A stretch of DNA of 64,000 bases from Streptomyces kanamyceticus (GCF_008704495.1 NZ_CP023699.1:4836001-4900000), one strand, 5' to 3'; positions 25,986-35,299 are shown, counted from the first letter of the stretch. Translations and numbers: made by a program. Notes: generated by a model not told the origin, from the sequence alone.

Positions 25986-26044
25986 CACAGTTGAGGCCCA
26001 GGTCAGGTGACCTGGGCCTTCTTGTTTGTGCGCGGGCGGCGCTC

Positions 26045-26728
26045 TTAGTTGGTGGTGTGGGTGGGGTAGACCTGTACGTCGGTGTAGGCGCCCTTGATGG
26101 CTCCGGCGGCCGTCGGCCAGTCCAGGGTTACGTTGTGGGTCTCGTTCGGGGGCGTGACGATGATGTTGGTCGGGGAGGCCAGGCTGTCGCCGGAGGTGTC
26201 GATGTCGTAGGCCAGGTTGAAGACCGCGGCGTCGCCCGGCTTCAGGGTGGTGACGCGGGGCTGGGCCTGGCCGCGCTCGATCGGGTTGGACGTGTTGTCC
26301 TCGTCCTTGATGTCGACGCCCGCGAAGCCCGTCGCCGAGCAGGTCGTCGAACCCCGGTTGATCATCGTGATGTCGATCCGGCCCTCGCCCCCGCCGGCCG
26401 CGGCGTCCTGCGCGTCTATCGCCAGGTCCGCCGTCTTGCAGAACGTGACCTTGCCGCCACCACCAGACTTCGCCGCGCCGCCCCCGGCCGCCTCCGCCTT
26501 CGTGTCCTCACCCGAACCAGAACCCGAACCCGAACCCGCCTTCGCTCCGTCCGCCTTCGCGTCACCGGAGCCCGAACCAGCCTCCGACTTCGAGCCGCTG
26601 TTGGAGGACGACGAGGAGCCCTTGGAGGAGGAACCCGTCCCGGAGTCGTCACCGCCGCCACAAGCCGTCAGCGAGAGCGCGGCGGCGACGCCGAGAGCGG
26701 CAAAGGCGGAAAGGCGGGTGTACTTCAC
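26045..26728 (-). CDS. DUF4232 lipoprotein
   Basis: The 227-residue protein has lipobox LTAC (C23), then a long Ser/Gly/Glu/Lys low-complexity linker (24-90) and a C-terminal DUF4232 domain (CKTADLAIDAQDA, MINRGSTTCSATGFAGVDI, two conserved Cys likely disulfide bonded). Such proteins are extracytoplasmic with unknown ligand, common in Streptomyces. Monocistronic, just outside the island. Confidence 0.88.
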   Translation of the reverse strand: MKYTRLSAFAALGVAAALSLTACGGGDDSGTGSSSKGSSSSSNSGSKSEAGSGSGDAKADGAKAGSGSGSGSGEDTKAEAAGGGAAKSGGGGKVTFCKTADLAIDAQDAAAGGGEGRIDITMINRGSTTCSATGFAGVDIKDEDNTSNPIERGQAQPRVTTLKPGDAAVFNLAYDIDTSGDSLASPTNIIVTPPNETHNVTLDWPTAAGAIKGAYTDVQVYPTHTTN

Positions 26729-26951
26729 GGTGTTCCCCCAGGAGTGGCTCGGTGGAGTAGCTCGGTGTTTGCGGTCTGGAGTATTTGTAGCCCGCAGCGA
26801 GTTACAGGCGGTCCACCGCGAAGTCTTCGTTCTGTCACAGGCACATCAGAGTCAGAATCAACATCCGGCACAGCTTCAGGCTCGGCGTCAGAAGCCAACA
26901 CAGGCACCGTCGGTACCCGCCAAGTTGCCCCCGCCTGCACCCCGTTGACCT

Positions 26952-27704
26952 CTACGCCCGCCGCCCTCCATCCACCGGCAGCGCGACCCCCGTTACGTAA
27001 GACGCCTTGTTCGAGCACAGCCACACCGCCGCCGCCGCGGCCTCCTCCGATGTGGCCGTGCGGCCCAGCGGGATGGTTGCCTCCTGGATGGCGATCAGGT
27101 CGGTGCCCGCCGCGATCCTTTCGAGGGCGGGTGTGTGGGTCGGGCCGGGGCAGACCGCGTTGACGCGGATCTGGTGGGGGGCGTAGTCGACTGCGGCGGT
27201 CTTGGTGAGACCTACGATGCCGTGCTTGGCGGCCACGTAGGCGGGGGCCGCCGGGATGGCGTGCAGGCCGCCTGCGGAGGCGATGTTGACGATCGCGCCT
27301 CCGCCGCGGCTCCGCAGTGCGGGCAGCTCGTACTTCATGCACAGGAAGGTCCCGCTCAGGTTCACGTGGACCACGTGCTCGAACTCGTCCAGGGGCATCT
27401 CGTCGAGCTGTCGGTTGTGCGAGTCCAGGCCCGCGTTGTTCACGGCTAAGTCGAGGCCGCCGTATGTCGCGACCGTGCGCTCGATGGCCGTTCGTACGGC
27501 GTCTTCATCGGTGATGTCGACGGGGACAGGCAGCGCCTCGCCGCCGTCGGCCCTGATCAGCTTCGTCGTCTCGACCGCCGTGCTCTCGTCTATGTCAGTG
27601 ACGGTCACCGCCGCGCCCTGCCGGGCCAGTTCGATCGCCGTCGCGCGGCCGATTCCGCTGCCCGCGCCCGTCACCAGGCCGATTTTTCCCGCGAGGTTGC
27701 TCAT
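26952..27704 (-). CDS. SDR-family oxidoreductase
   Basis: The 250-residue classical short-chain dehydrogenase has the cofactor motif TGAGSGIG, a D in VTVTDID favouring NAD(H), NNAG, catalytic Ser in IASAGG and Tyr-x3-Lys in YVAAK. It ends VTGVALPVDGGRRA. The substrate is an unknown alcohol or ketone. It lies 63 bp downstream of the NAD(P)-binding protein gene and probably shares its transcript, controlled by the divergent TetR. Confidence 0.93.
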   Translation of the reverse strand: MSNLAGKIGLVTGAGSGIGRATAIELARQGAAVTVTDIDESTAVETTKLIRADGGEALPVPVDITDEDAVRTAIERTVATYGGLDLAVNNAGLDSHNRQLDEMPLDEFEHVVHVNLSGTFLCMKYELPALRSRGGGAIVNIASAGGLHAIPAAPAYVAAKHGIVGLTKTAAVDYAPHQIRVNAVCPGPTHTPALERIAAGTDLIAIQEATIPLGRTATSEEAAAAAVWLCSNKASYVTGVALPVDGGRRA

Positions 27705-27767
27705 CGTGCTCTCCCTGAGGATGAGACGTCGTGTGTGTCAGGTAACTCGGTTCTTCCGGAGCGGAGT

Positions 27768-28379
27768 TCAGCTGAGGGGGACGACGATTTCGGTGGCGTG
27801 TCCGCCCGTTTCCGCCTCGTCCAGCAACAGCGCCGCCACCGTCGTACGGGAGATCCTGGGCGGCAGCAGCGGGCGGCGCAGGCCCGCGAGGGGTACCACG
27901 TGGCGGGTGGGGCTGAGGGGGCCGTCCGTGATGTCCGGGGCGTGGAACACCGTGGCGCCGGCGTTCAGGGCGATCTGGTCCGCCTCGGCCTTCTCCGCGA
28001 GTTCCGAGCCGACGAACATCCTCATCACGAGCGCGTAGATCAGCCCGCCCGAACGGCTCGACACACCGGATCCCAGGGCGCCCAGCCACACCGTGCGGAC
28101 CTTCGACTCCGCGAGCAGCCTCGCCCCGGCGACCAGGGCGCCGGGTCCTTCGCCCTTGCCGATGCCGATGGCCGAGATCACCACGTCGACATCGTCCAGG
28201 TCGGGGAAGGTCCCCGGGGAGGAGACATCCGCCCTCCGCGTCTCGACCTGCCGGGGCGCGGCCACGGCCACCTTCCCCGGGGTGCGGACGAGCGCCACCA
28301 CCTCGTGTCCGCGCTCGACCGCCTGTTCCACCAGCGTGCCGCCGGTCCTGCCCGACGCGCCGAGTATCGCGATGCGCAT
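27768..28379 (-). CDS. NAD(P)-binding (NmrA/atypical SDR) protein
   Basis: Start MRIAILGASGRTGGTLVEQ; 203 residues, with Rossmann motif GASGRTGG and a VVALVRTPGK strand/helix. Such proteins act as flavin/biliverdin-reductase-like or NAD(P) sensor enzymes. Divergent from the TetR gene with an inverted repeat between them, so probably a TetR target. Confidence 0.85.
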   Translation of the reverse strand: MRIAILGASGRTGGTLVEQAVERGHEVVALVRTPGKVAVAAPRQVETRRADVSSPGTFPDLDDVDVVISAIGIGKGEGPGALVAGARLLAESKVRTVWLGALGSGVSSRSGGLIYALVMRMFVGSELAEKAEADQIALNAGATVFHAPDITDGPLSPTRHVVPLAGLRRPLLPPRISRTTVAALLLDEAETGGHATEIVVPLS

Positions 28380-28410
28380 GCTGATCCACCCACTCCCTTG
28401 ACTGAACAAG

Positions 28411-28434
28411 TGTTGGTTATGTGAGTAAACAACC
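28411..28434. promoter_or_regulatory. Candidate TetR operator
   Basis: Imperfect inverted repeat GTTGGTTA-N6-TAAACAAC (one mismatch) in the 136-bp divergent promoter region; a further GTTGGTTAG follows. Size and location suit a TetR-type site. Confidence 0.45.
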
Positions 28435-28515
28435 GTTGGTTAGCGGCGTCAAGGAGGGAGGCGGAAGGCGGCATGTACGGTTGCTGGATCGTTCTCACTG
28501 GTCGGAAGGGGGCTG

Positions 28516-29232
28516 GTGGTGTCGTCTCAGGAGCAGCCCGCCCCTCGCCGTCGCAATCCACGAGGGCAGGGTCAAGTACTCAGGGCTCAGCTCATCGACG
28601 CCGCGGCCAGGCTCCTCGCCACCCTCGACCGGCCAGAGACACTGACGCTCCGACAGGTCGCGCGCGAGGTCGGTGTCGCCCCGGCCAGCATCTACAGCCA
28701 CTTCCCCGACCTCGGCGCGCTGGTCCAGCACGTACTGCGGATGCGCTACGAGGAACTGGCCCGGCTGATGGACCAGGCCGCGCGGCCCGCCCCGGATCCG
28801 CTGGCCGACGTCGTCGGCCGCTGCGCCGCCTACGTACGCTGGGGAGTCGACCAGCCCGGCCACTACCGGACCCTCTTCGGCGGACGCACACCCAGCGCAC
28901 CCAGCACGCCGAGCACACCCAGCACGCCCACCGATCCCGTCACCGGGTCGGCCCACGGAGCCGGTGAAGAACTCCTCGGAGCCCTGGTCGCCTCCCTCGC
29001 CGCCGTCACCGACCCGGACCGGACGCCGAAGCAGACGCAGACGACGCCCGAACAGCAGTGGCAGGCCGGGCTCCTGCTCTGGACCGCCCTGCACGGCCTC
29101 GTCAGCCTCTACAACGAGCACGGGGACATGCCCTGGCCTCCCCTGGACGCCCTGCTCGCCGACCTGATCGGTCTGCACACCGGCCGCCCCGCGGCCGACA
29201 TCGCGGCCCTTTTGGCATCGGGCGCCAGTTAG
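28516..29232 (+). CDS. TetR-family transcriptional regulator
   Basis: The 238-residue protein has an N-terminal TetR helix-turn-helix (about 22-70: LIDAAARLLA...LTLRQVAREVGVAPASIYSHFPDLGALV) and a C-terminal ligand domain with an inserted PSTPSTPSTP low-complexity stretch. GTG start preceded by AAGGGGG. Divergent from the NAD(P)-binding and SDR genes, which it likely represses until an unknown ligand binds. Confidence 0.9.
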   Translation: MVSSQEQPAPRRRNPRGQGQVLRAQLIDAAARLLATLDRPETLTLRQVAREVGVAPASIYSHFPDLGALVQHVLRMRYEELARLMDQAARPAPDPLADVVGRCAAYVRWGVDQPGHYRTLFGGRTPSAPSTPSTPSTPTDPVTGSAHGAGEELLGALVASLAAVTDPDRTPKQTQTTPEQQWQAGLLLWTALHGLVSLYNEHGDMPWPPLDALLADLIGLHTGRPAADIAALLASGAS

Positions 29233-29399
29233 CCGAACAGGGCGCGAAGTCACCTACGGCATCGTCGAACGTGCGGATGACACTCGTGGAGATGCCGCGT
29301 CGCCCCCGCGACATCGCGAAGGCACCGCCACGTCCCACGCGGTTCATGTCCCGCTGGTGAGGTGGCCGCATCGTACCGAGACGTTTTGAGGAGTTCCGC

Positions 29400-30803
29400 A
29401 TGGCCAGACCGCGTCTGTCCCGTTCGCGTCGTCGACTGATCGTTGCCTCGTCCGTGGTCGCCGCCACCGCCGTGGCCGTCACCGTCACCGCCAGTGCGGG
29501 GGCGTCCGACACCAAGGACCAGGCCCGTCGGGCGATCCAGGGTGGCAAGGCCAAGAACGTCATCCTGCTCATCGGTGACGGCATGGGTGACTCCGAGATC
29601 ACCCTCGCCCGGGACTACACGGTGGGTGCCAACGGGCGCCTCAACATGGACAAGTTCCCGCTGACCGGCGCCTACACGACGTACGCCGTGCACAAGGACG
29701 GCTCCCCCGACTACGTCACCGACTCCGCCGCCAGTGGTTCCGGCTGGGCCACCGGGGTGAAGACCGTGAACGGGCGGATATCCAAGACGCCCGACACCGA
29801 CAAGGCCGTGCCCACGATCCTGGAGCTCGCGCAGAAGAAGGGGTACGCGACCGGGTCCGTCACCACCGCCGAGCTCACCGACGCCACCCCGGCCGTCCTC
29901 GCGTCGCACGCCACCGACCGCAGCTGCCAGGGTCCGGCCGACATGGCCAAGTGCCCCGCGGACACCATCGCCAAGGGCGGCCCCGGCTCCATCGCGGAGC
30001 AGAGCGTCAACCACAAGGTCGACGTCCTCCTCGGCGGCGGCAAGCAGCGCTTCGACCAGAAGGTCACCGACGGCAAGTACAAGGGCCTCACGGTGACCGA
30101 GCAGGCGAAGAAGCTCGGGTATCAAATCGTCACCAATGACCGTGAGTTGAAAAAGGTCAAGTCCGTCAAGGGCGGTAAGCCCGTGCTCGGGCTCTTCGCG
30201 CCCGGCAACGTGCCCGTCGAGTGGACCGGCAAGGCCGCCGCCAAGGGCGGGACCGACCCGCAGCGCTGCACCACCTCCAACCCCGGTCGTCCCGCGGGCA
30301 CCCCCGCCCTCGACGACCAGGCCACCAAGGCCATCAAGCTCCTCGAGGCCAAGCAGAAGAGCGGGAAGGGTGGGAAGCACGGGAAGGGCGGGCAAGGGTT
30401 CTTCCTGCAGGTCGAAGGTGCCTCCATCGACAAGCAGGACCACGCCGCCGACCCCTGCGGCCAGATCGGTGAGACCGCCGCGTTCGACCGCGCCGTGAAG
30501 GTCGCGCGCGACTACGCCGCCAAGCACCCGGACACCCTGGTCGTCACCACCGCCGACCACGCCCACACCAGCCAGATCGTGCCCCTTGAGGCGCAGCCGC
30601 CCGGCCTCTCCTCCACGCTCGTCACCGACGAGGGCCAGCAGCTGAAGGTCAACTACTCGACCAACACGCCCGGTCAGTCCCAGGAGCACACCGGCACGCA
30701 GGTGCGGATCGCGGCGCAGGGCCCGCAGGCGTACCGCGTTCTCGGCGTCACCAACCAGACCGACCTCTTCACCACCGTGCGTGAGGCGCTCCGCCTTCGC
30801 TGA
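29400..30803 (+). CDS. phoA: Alkaline phosphatase, secreted
   Basis: The 467-residue protein has a signal peptide (1-35, VTVTASAGA), metal-site motif IGDGMGDSEI, the nucleophile motif DSAASGSGWATG, and downstream ASIDKQDHAADP and TTADHAHTSQI zinc/magnesium ligands. It hydrolyses phosphate monoesters outside the cell, normally for phosphate scavenging under PhoP control; I see no convincing PHO box. AGGAG lies six bases before the ATG. A Gly/Lys insert (KSGKGGKHGKGG) lies between catalytic segments. Confidence 0.93.
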   Translation: MARPRLSRSRRRLIVASSVVAATAVAVTVTASAGASDTKDQARRAIQGGKAKNVILLIGDGMGDSEITLARDYTVGANGRLNMDKFPLTGAYTTYAVHKDGSPDYVTDSAASGSGWATGVKTVNGRISKTPDTDKAVPTILELAQKKGYATGSVTTAELTDATPAVLASHATDRSCQGPADMAKCPADTIAKGGPGSIAEQSVNHKVDVLLGGGKQRFDQKVTDGKYKGLTVTEQAKKLGYQIVTNDRELKKVKSVKGGKPVLGLFAPGNVPVEWTGKAAAKGGTDPQRCTTSNPGRPAGTPALDDQATKAIKLLEAKQKSGKGGKHGKGGQGFFLQVEGASIDKQDHAADPCGQIGETAAFDRAVKVARDYAAKHPDTLVVTTADHAHTSQIVPLEAQPPGLSSTLVTDEGQQLKVNYSTNTPGQSQEHTGTQVRIAAQGPQAYRVLGVTNQTDLFTTVREALRLR

Positions 30804-30837
30804 ACGGGCTCGCCCAGGAGTTGAACGGGCTCGTACA

Positions 30838-30884
30838 GGAGGGGAGGGTGTCGGCCACTGGTCGGTGTCGGTGCCCTTCCCTCC
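30838..30884 (+). terminator. Possible terminator after phoA
   Basis: Imperfect G-rich hairpin GGAGGGGAGGG / CCCTTCCCTCC spanning the gap before the CheB gene; one G-T wobble. Confidence 0.45.
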
Positions 30885-30951
30885 TGCTCCCAATCTCTCT
30901 TGTCCGGGACGAGTCACCTGCACGCGGCGGCAGGTCCGATAGGCTCGCCGT

Positions 30952-31551
30952 GTGACGGCAGCCCACCAGCCTCCGGGCCCCTACGCCATCGTCGCCGTCG
31001 CATCGTCCGCGGGCGGCATCCAGGCCCTGATAGCGCTGCTCGCGGAGCTTGGCCCAGACCTTCCCGTGCCGGTCCTCGCGGTGCAGCACCTCGACCCGCG
31101 GCACCGGACGGTGATCGCCGACGTGCTCGCCCGCCGGACCGAACTTCCGGTCAAGCTCGCGGTGGACGGGGAGTACGCGCGGCCCGGCACCGTCCACATC
31201 GCCCCTCCCGCCCGGCACCTGCTCGTGCGCTCCGACGGTCTCCTCACGCTGACCGACACCGAGCTCGTGCACTTCGTACGCCCCTCCGCCGACCTCCTCT
31301 TCGAATCGGTCGCGAGCGCCTACGGGCCCCGGTCGATCGTCTGTGTGCTCACCGGGACCGGGGTGGACGGCGCGAAGGGCGCCCAGGCCGTCGGCTCGCA
31401 TGGCGGGACCGTGATCGTCCAGGATCCGGAAGACGCGGAACACCCGGGGATGCCGCAGGCGGCGATCGATACGGGAGCCGCGGATTTCGTGCTACCTCTT
31501 GAAGAGATCGCGGCGTTCATCCGCGGACTCGTCGAGGCCAAGAGGCAGTAA
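30952..31551 (+). CDS. CheB-type methylesterase without receiver domain
   Basis: The 199-residue single CheB catalytic domain has the nucleophile Ser in AVASSAGGIQAL, His in AVQHLDPRH and Asp in LTGTGVDGAKG. It demethylates or deamidates glutamyl residues of signalling proteins; a non-motile streptomycete has no chemotaxis array, so it probably acts on the fused CheR-PAS pathway. GTG start. The stop abuts the next ATG with zero spacing. Confidence 0.92.
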   Translation: MTAAHQPPGPYAIVAVASSAGGIQALIALLAELGPDLPVPVLAVQHLDPRHRTVIADVLARRTELPVKLAVDGEYARPGTVHIAPPARHLLVRSDGLLTLTDTELVHFVRPSADLLFESVASAYGPRSIVCVLTGTGVDGAKGAQAVGSHGGTVIVQDPEDAEHPGMPQAAIDTGAADFVLPLEEIAAFIRGLVEAKRQ

Positions 31552-33417
31552 ATGGGCGCATCGCAGCATGCCGACACCGATGAGGCGCTGGAGGCACTCC
31601 TCGTCTTCATCAGGGAGGCCCGCGGCTTCGACTTCACGGGCTACAAGCGCTCCACCCTGAGCCGTCGCATCAACAAGCGCATGACCGACGTCGGCATCAG
31701 CTCGTACGCGGACTACCAGGATCTCCTGGAGACCAGCGCCGAGGAATTCGGTGCTCTGTTCAACACGATCCTGATCAACGTCACGTCCTTCTTCCGCGAC
31801 CCGGACGCCTGGACCCTGCTGCAGCGCGAGATCATCCCCGAGCTGATCGCGGACATCGCGCCCGAGCAGGAGATCAGGGTGTGGAGCGCGGGCTGCTCCA
31901 GCGGCGAGGAGCCGTACTCGCTGGCCATCATGTTCGCCGAGGCGCTGGGCCTCGACGAGTGCCTGAGGCGCGTCAAGATCTACGCCACGGACGTCGACGA
32001 GGAGGCGCTGCGCGAGGCCCGCTCGGGTCTTTACCCGGTGAAGGCGCTGGAGCCGATCAGCCTGGAGCTGCGGCAGAAGTACTTCGAGCAGAACGGCGCC
32101 CAGTTCAGCTTCCACACCGAACTGCGGCGCCGGGTGATCTTCGGGCGGCACGACGTCACCCGGGACGCCCCGATCTCCCGGCTCGACCTGCTGGTCTGCC
32201 GCAACACCCTGATGTACTTCAACGTCGAGGCCCAGACGCAGATCCTGGACCGCTTCCACTTCGCGCTGCGCAAGGAAGCCCTCCTCTTCCTCGGCAAGGC
32301 CGAGATGCTGCTCAACGACGCCGAGCGGTTCGAAGTGACCGACATGCGCCAGCGGATCTTCCGACGCAGCGCGGGCCAGGCCGGGACGCCCTACCAGGCG
32401 GCCCCCCTCAAGATCAGGGCGAGCACGGGCCCCGAGGGGAGCTCGGTCGCCCGCAGCCGCCTACTGCGCGATCTGGCCCTGGACACGGGTCCGACCCCCT
32501 CCATCACCGTCGACGCCGAAGGAAGTCTCGTGATGGTGAACAACCAGGCGAGGATCCAGTTCGGCCTCGCCACCGCCGACCTGGGCCGTCCCTTCCAGGA
32601 CCTGGAGATCTCCTACCGTCCCCTCGAACTCCGCTCCCTCATCGACCAGGCCATCGCCGAGCGCAGGACGCTCCGGGTCAACAGGGTCGAGCGGCGCGTG
32701 GGCGAGGAGGTCCAGTACGTCGACATCCTCATCCAGCCGCTCGCCGGACTCAATGGCGTGCATGTGGCGACCACGATCTCGTTCTCCGACGTCACGGTCG
32801 TCACGCGGCTGAAGGCCGAGGTCAAGCGAGTCAGGGAGGACCTGGAGACGGCGTACGAGGAACTCCAGTCCACGAACGAGGAGTTGGAAACCACCAACGA
32901 GGAACTCCAGTCCAGCATCGAGGAGCTGGAGACCACCAACGAAGAACTCCAGTCGACGAACGAGGAGTTGGAGACGACCAACGAGGAACTCCAGTCCGGC
33001 AACGAGGAACTGGAGACCATGAACGACGAGATGCGCATCCGCTCCGAGGAGCTCGACGAGGCCACGGCGTTCCTGGAGGCCGTGCTCACCAGCATCGCGG
33101 CGGGCGTGGTGGTCCTGGACAGCGACCTGAAGGTCAGGAGCTGGAACCGCGGCGCCGTGGACATGTGGGGGCTGCGCGCGGACGAAGTCATCGACCAGTC
33201 GTTCTTCGGGCTCGACTTCGGGCTGCCCACCGAGGTCCTGCTGCCCGTGGTGTCCGAGTGCCTGAGCTCCCGTCAGCGCTCGGGGCCGATCGGCGTCGAA
33301 TCCATGAGCCGCATCGGCAGGCCCATCACCTGCGACGTCTTCTGCTCCCCGTTCGACGGACACCACGGCGGTGTCGTCCTCATGATGGAAGAGAGCCGAA
33401 CCGACCCCCAGGACTGA
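31552..33417 (+). CDS. CheR methyltransferase fused to coiled coil and PAS domains
   Basis: The 621 residues are a CheR N-terminal helical domain (1-80), a SAM-binding CheR domain (about 100-275, VWSAGCSSGEEPYSLAI and LLVCRNTLMYF), a PAS-like domain (300-420), a heptad coiled coil of NEELETTNEELQS units (430-510) and a C-terminal PAS domain (about 515-615). It would methylate glutamates in response to a PAS-sensed signal. Pairs with CheB upstream. No kinase is present. Confidence 0.92.
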   Translation: MGASQHADTDEALEALLVFIREARGFDFTGYKRSTLSRRINKRMTDVGISSYADYQDLLETSAEEFGALFNTILINVTSFFRDPDAWTLLQREIIPELIADIAPEQEIRVWSAGCSSGEEPYSLAIMFAEALGLDECLRRVKIYATDVDEEALREARSGLYPVKALEPISLELRQKYFEQNGAQFSFHTELRRRVIFGRHDVTRDAPISRLDLLVCRNTLMYFNVEAQTQILDRFHFALRKEALLFLGKAEMLLNDAERFEVTDMRQRIFRRSAGQAGTPYQAAPLKIRASTGPEGSSVARSRLLRDLALDTGPTPSITVDAEGSLVMVNNQARIQFGLATADLGRPFQDLEISYRPLELRSLIDQAIAERRTLRVNRVERRVGEEVQYVDILIQPLAGLNGVHVATTISFSDVTVVTRLKAEVKRVREDLETAYEELQSTNEELETTNEELQSSIEELETTNEELQSTNEELETTNEELQSGNEELETMNDEMRIRSEELDEATAFLEAVLTSIAAGVVVLDSDLKVRSWNRGAVDMWGLRADEVIDQSFFGLDFGLPTEVLLPVVSECLSSRQRSGPIGVESMSRIGRPITCDVFCSPFDGHHGGVVLMMEESRTDPQD

Positions 33418-33439
33418 AATCGCCCCGTACGCTTTGGGT

Positions 33440-34303
33440 ATGGACCCGCAGAACTATGCGGAACGACTCGCTCTCGCGATGCAGGCGCAGGACCGCGCCC
33501 GCCGTGCGAACGAGCGCGCGATGCGGGCGGAGAGGGCTGCCGAGCGGCACGAACTCCTGAGCGCACGGCAGCGGCCGGGGTGGGAGATACACACCCAGGT
33601 CGCGGCGAGGCATCGCCGTTCCGCGGCCTGTCACCGCTCCTCGGCCCGCCTCCAGGAGGCGTTCGCCCGGCGGGCGACGCAATGGGCGGAAGGCCTGAGC
33701 GCACAGCCCCGCTTCATGACCGGTGTCGCCGAGGCGTGCGGCACGACCAGCGCGGCGCTCACCCTGGTCGACAGCGAACAGAACCAGCTCGCGGTGGCCA
33801 CGTCCAACGAACCCGCCCGCGCGGCACAGGACTTGGAGTACGTACTCGGGGAGGGCCCGGCCAGAGACGTGACGGCCGCACGCCGTCCGCTCCACGTGTC
33901 GGGGCCCGTGATCGAGAAGCGCTGGCCGGGGTACGGGCCCGCCCTGGTGTCCCTGGGCATCACGGCGGTGGCCGCCGTGCCCCTGAAGGCACAGGACAGC
34001 TGCATCGGTTCGCTCGCGGTGTTCGATCTGGGTCCTCCCGGCCGGGCGGTGTTCGTCGGCCTCGCCGACGTAGCCGAGGCGCTCACCCGCATCGTGGTGC
34101 TCGGCCCCGACGCCGACCCGGAGCTCTACGGGGGAACGGACCACCGGGACACCGTGCAGCAGGCCGTCGGCATGCTCACCGTCCAGTCCGGCTGTTCGGC
34201 CTCCGACGCGCTGGCGCTCATCAAGGCGCGGGCGTTCACCGGAGAGATGTCCACCGAGGTGGTAGCCCGGCGGATCCTGCACGGAGAACTCGAACTCGGC
34301 TGA
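33440..34303 (+). CDS. GAF-ANTAR regulator 1
   Basis: The 287-residue protein has a basic N-terminal helix (10-75), a GAF-like sensor (about 80-215) and a C-terminal ANTAR domain (VQQAVGMLTVQSGCSASDALALIKARAF). ANTAR domains bind paired RNA hairpins and prevent transcription termination. ATG 33440 without a clear ribosome site, so a leaderless message is possible. Thirteen bases before the second GAF-ANTAR gene. Confidence 0.87.
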   Translation: MDPQNYAERLALAMQAQDRARRANERAMRAERAAERHELLSARQRPGWEIHTQVAARHRRSAACHRSSARLQEAFARRATQWAEGLSAQPRFMTGVAEACGTTSAALTLVDSEQNQLAVATSNEPARAAQDLEYVLGEGPARDVTAARRPLHVSGPVIEKRWPGYGPALVSLGITAVAAVPLKAQDSCIGSLAVFDLGPPGRAVFVGLADVAEALTRIVVLGPDADPELYGGTDHRDTVQQAVGMLTVQSGCSASDALALIKARAFTGEMSTEVVARRILHGELELG

Positions 34304-34316
34304 GGGAGAACCGGCA

Positions 34317-35054
34317 ATGAGGCCCGAGCAGCAGCTGGCGGACGTCTTCGTCGCACTGGCCCGCGGGACGGAGGAGTCACCGGACGTTCCGGGGACCCTG
34401 TCGGTCCTCGCGCACCACAGCCCACGGCTGCTGGATGCCCGCGCGGCCTCCGTGGTGTACGTGCCCGGCGGGCGCGAGGCGCCCCAGGTGGTGGGCTCCG
34501 ACCCCGAGGTCACTCTTCTGGAGCGGGACGCCGTCGAGCGGGGCGAGGGGCCCGCCCACGACTGCCTGCGCCAAGGACGGTGCCCGCGTCTGGTGGGCCT
34601 CGCCGACCCTGCTGCGCGGTGGCGCTGGCCGCACTACGCCCCGCAGGCCGTGGCGCTGGGCTACAACCGCGTGGCCGTCCATCCCTTACGGGGCCGCGGC
34701 GGGGTCACCGGCGCGCTGCTCCTGCTGTCGTCCGAAGCCGCGGGCCCGGTCGACCCGGACATGCTGGAACTCGGCCAGTCGATGGCGGACTTCACGGCCG
34801 TCACCCTGGAGCGCGTACGCGAGGCCGAACAGAGCCGGACCCTCACCGTGCAGTTGGAACGGGCCCTGATCAGCCGGGTGATCATCGAACAGGCCAAGGG
34901 CGTGCTCGCCGCCCACCGGCGGGTGACCATGGACGAGGCCTTCGACGTACTGCGCAAGTACGCGCGTTCGCGTCGGCGGCAGTTGAGCGAGGTGTCGCGC
35001 GAGGTGGTCGAAGGGCAGGCGGATCCCGAGCTGACCGGGCCGATCGAGGGGTGA
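34317..35054 (+). CDS. GAF-ANTAR regulator 2 (bldA-dependent TTA codon)
   Basis: The 245-residue protein has a GAF domain (10-165, with a Cys pair CLRQGRC that may sense redox) and ANTAR (ISRVIIEQAKGVLAAHRRVTMDEAFDVLRKYA). A TTA leucine codon at 34686 would make translation depend on the bldA tRNA. It follows regulator 1 with GGGAGAA before the ATG. Together the four genes form a methylation/RNA-antitermination signalling unit. Confidence 0.87.
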   Translation: MRPEQQLADVFVALARGTEESPDVPGTLSVLAHHSPRLLDARAASVVYVPGGREAPQVVGSDPEVTLLERDAVERGEGPAHDCLRQGRCPRLVGLADPAARWRWPHYAPQAVALGYNRVAVHPLRGRGGVTGALLLLSSEAAGPVDPDMLELGQSMADFTAVTLERVREAEQSRTLTVQLERALISRVIIEQAKGVLAAHRRVTMDEAFDVLRKYARSRRRQLSEVSREVVEGQADPELTGPIEG

Positions 35055-35125
35055 GACCGGGCCGGTCGAGACGTGGTGCCGGGCCGGGGGAGGGGTGGGG
35101 CCGGGCCGGGTGGGGTGGGGCTGTG

Positions 35126-35299
35126 TTAGACGGGGGTTTTGTCGTTCGACATCGGGTTGTCGCGCATGGACCCGCCGTAGGCCATGCAGACCAGGGCCAC
35201 CATGAGGGTTGCTATCGCGATTCCACGTCGCCCCCGGGAGGTCGAGCGGCCATTGTTTGACTTCTTGTCAGCCCGGCCGTCGTCTTTCTTGCGCTGCAC
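35126..35299 (-). CDS. Small membrane protein, 57 residues
   Basis: GTG 35299 has a perfect AAGGAG nine bases upstream. The product has a charged N-terminus (QRKKDDGRADKKSNNGRS), a single transmembrane helix GIAIATLMVALVCMAYGG and a short polar tail ending DKTPV. Function unknown. The 35055-35125 gap is GGGGCC low-complexity sequence. Confidence 0.7.
   Translation of the reverse strand: MQRKKDDGRADKKSNNGRSTSRGRRGIAIATLMVALVCMAYGGSMRDNPMSNDKTPV

Noticed and set aside
29232..29399. PHO box before phoA
   Set aside because: A single GTTCATG is present but no second direct repeat at the 11-bp period; too weak to call.
31881..33560. 559-residue ORF inside the CheR-PAS gene
   Set aside because: Arg/Pro/Gly-rich out-of-frame shadow without a ribosome site.
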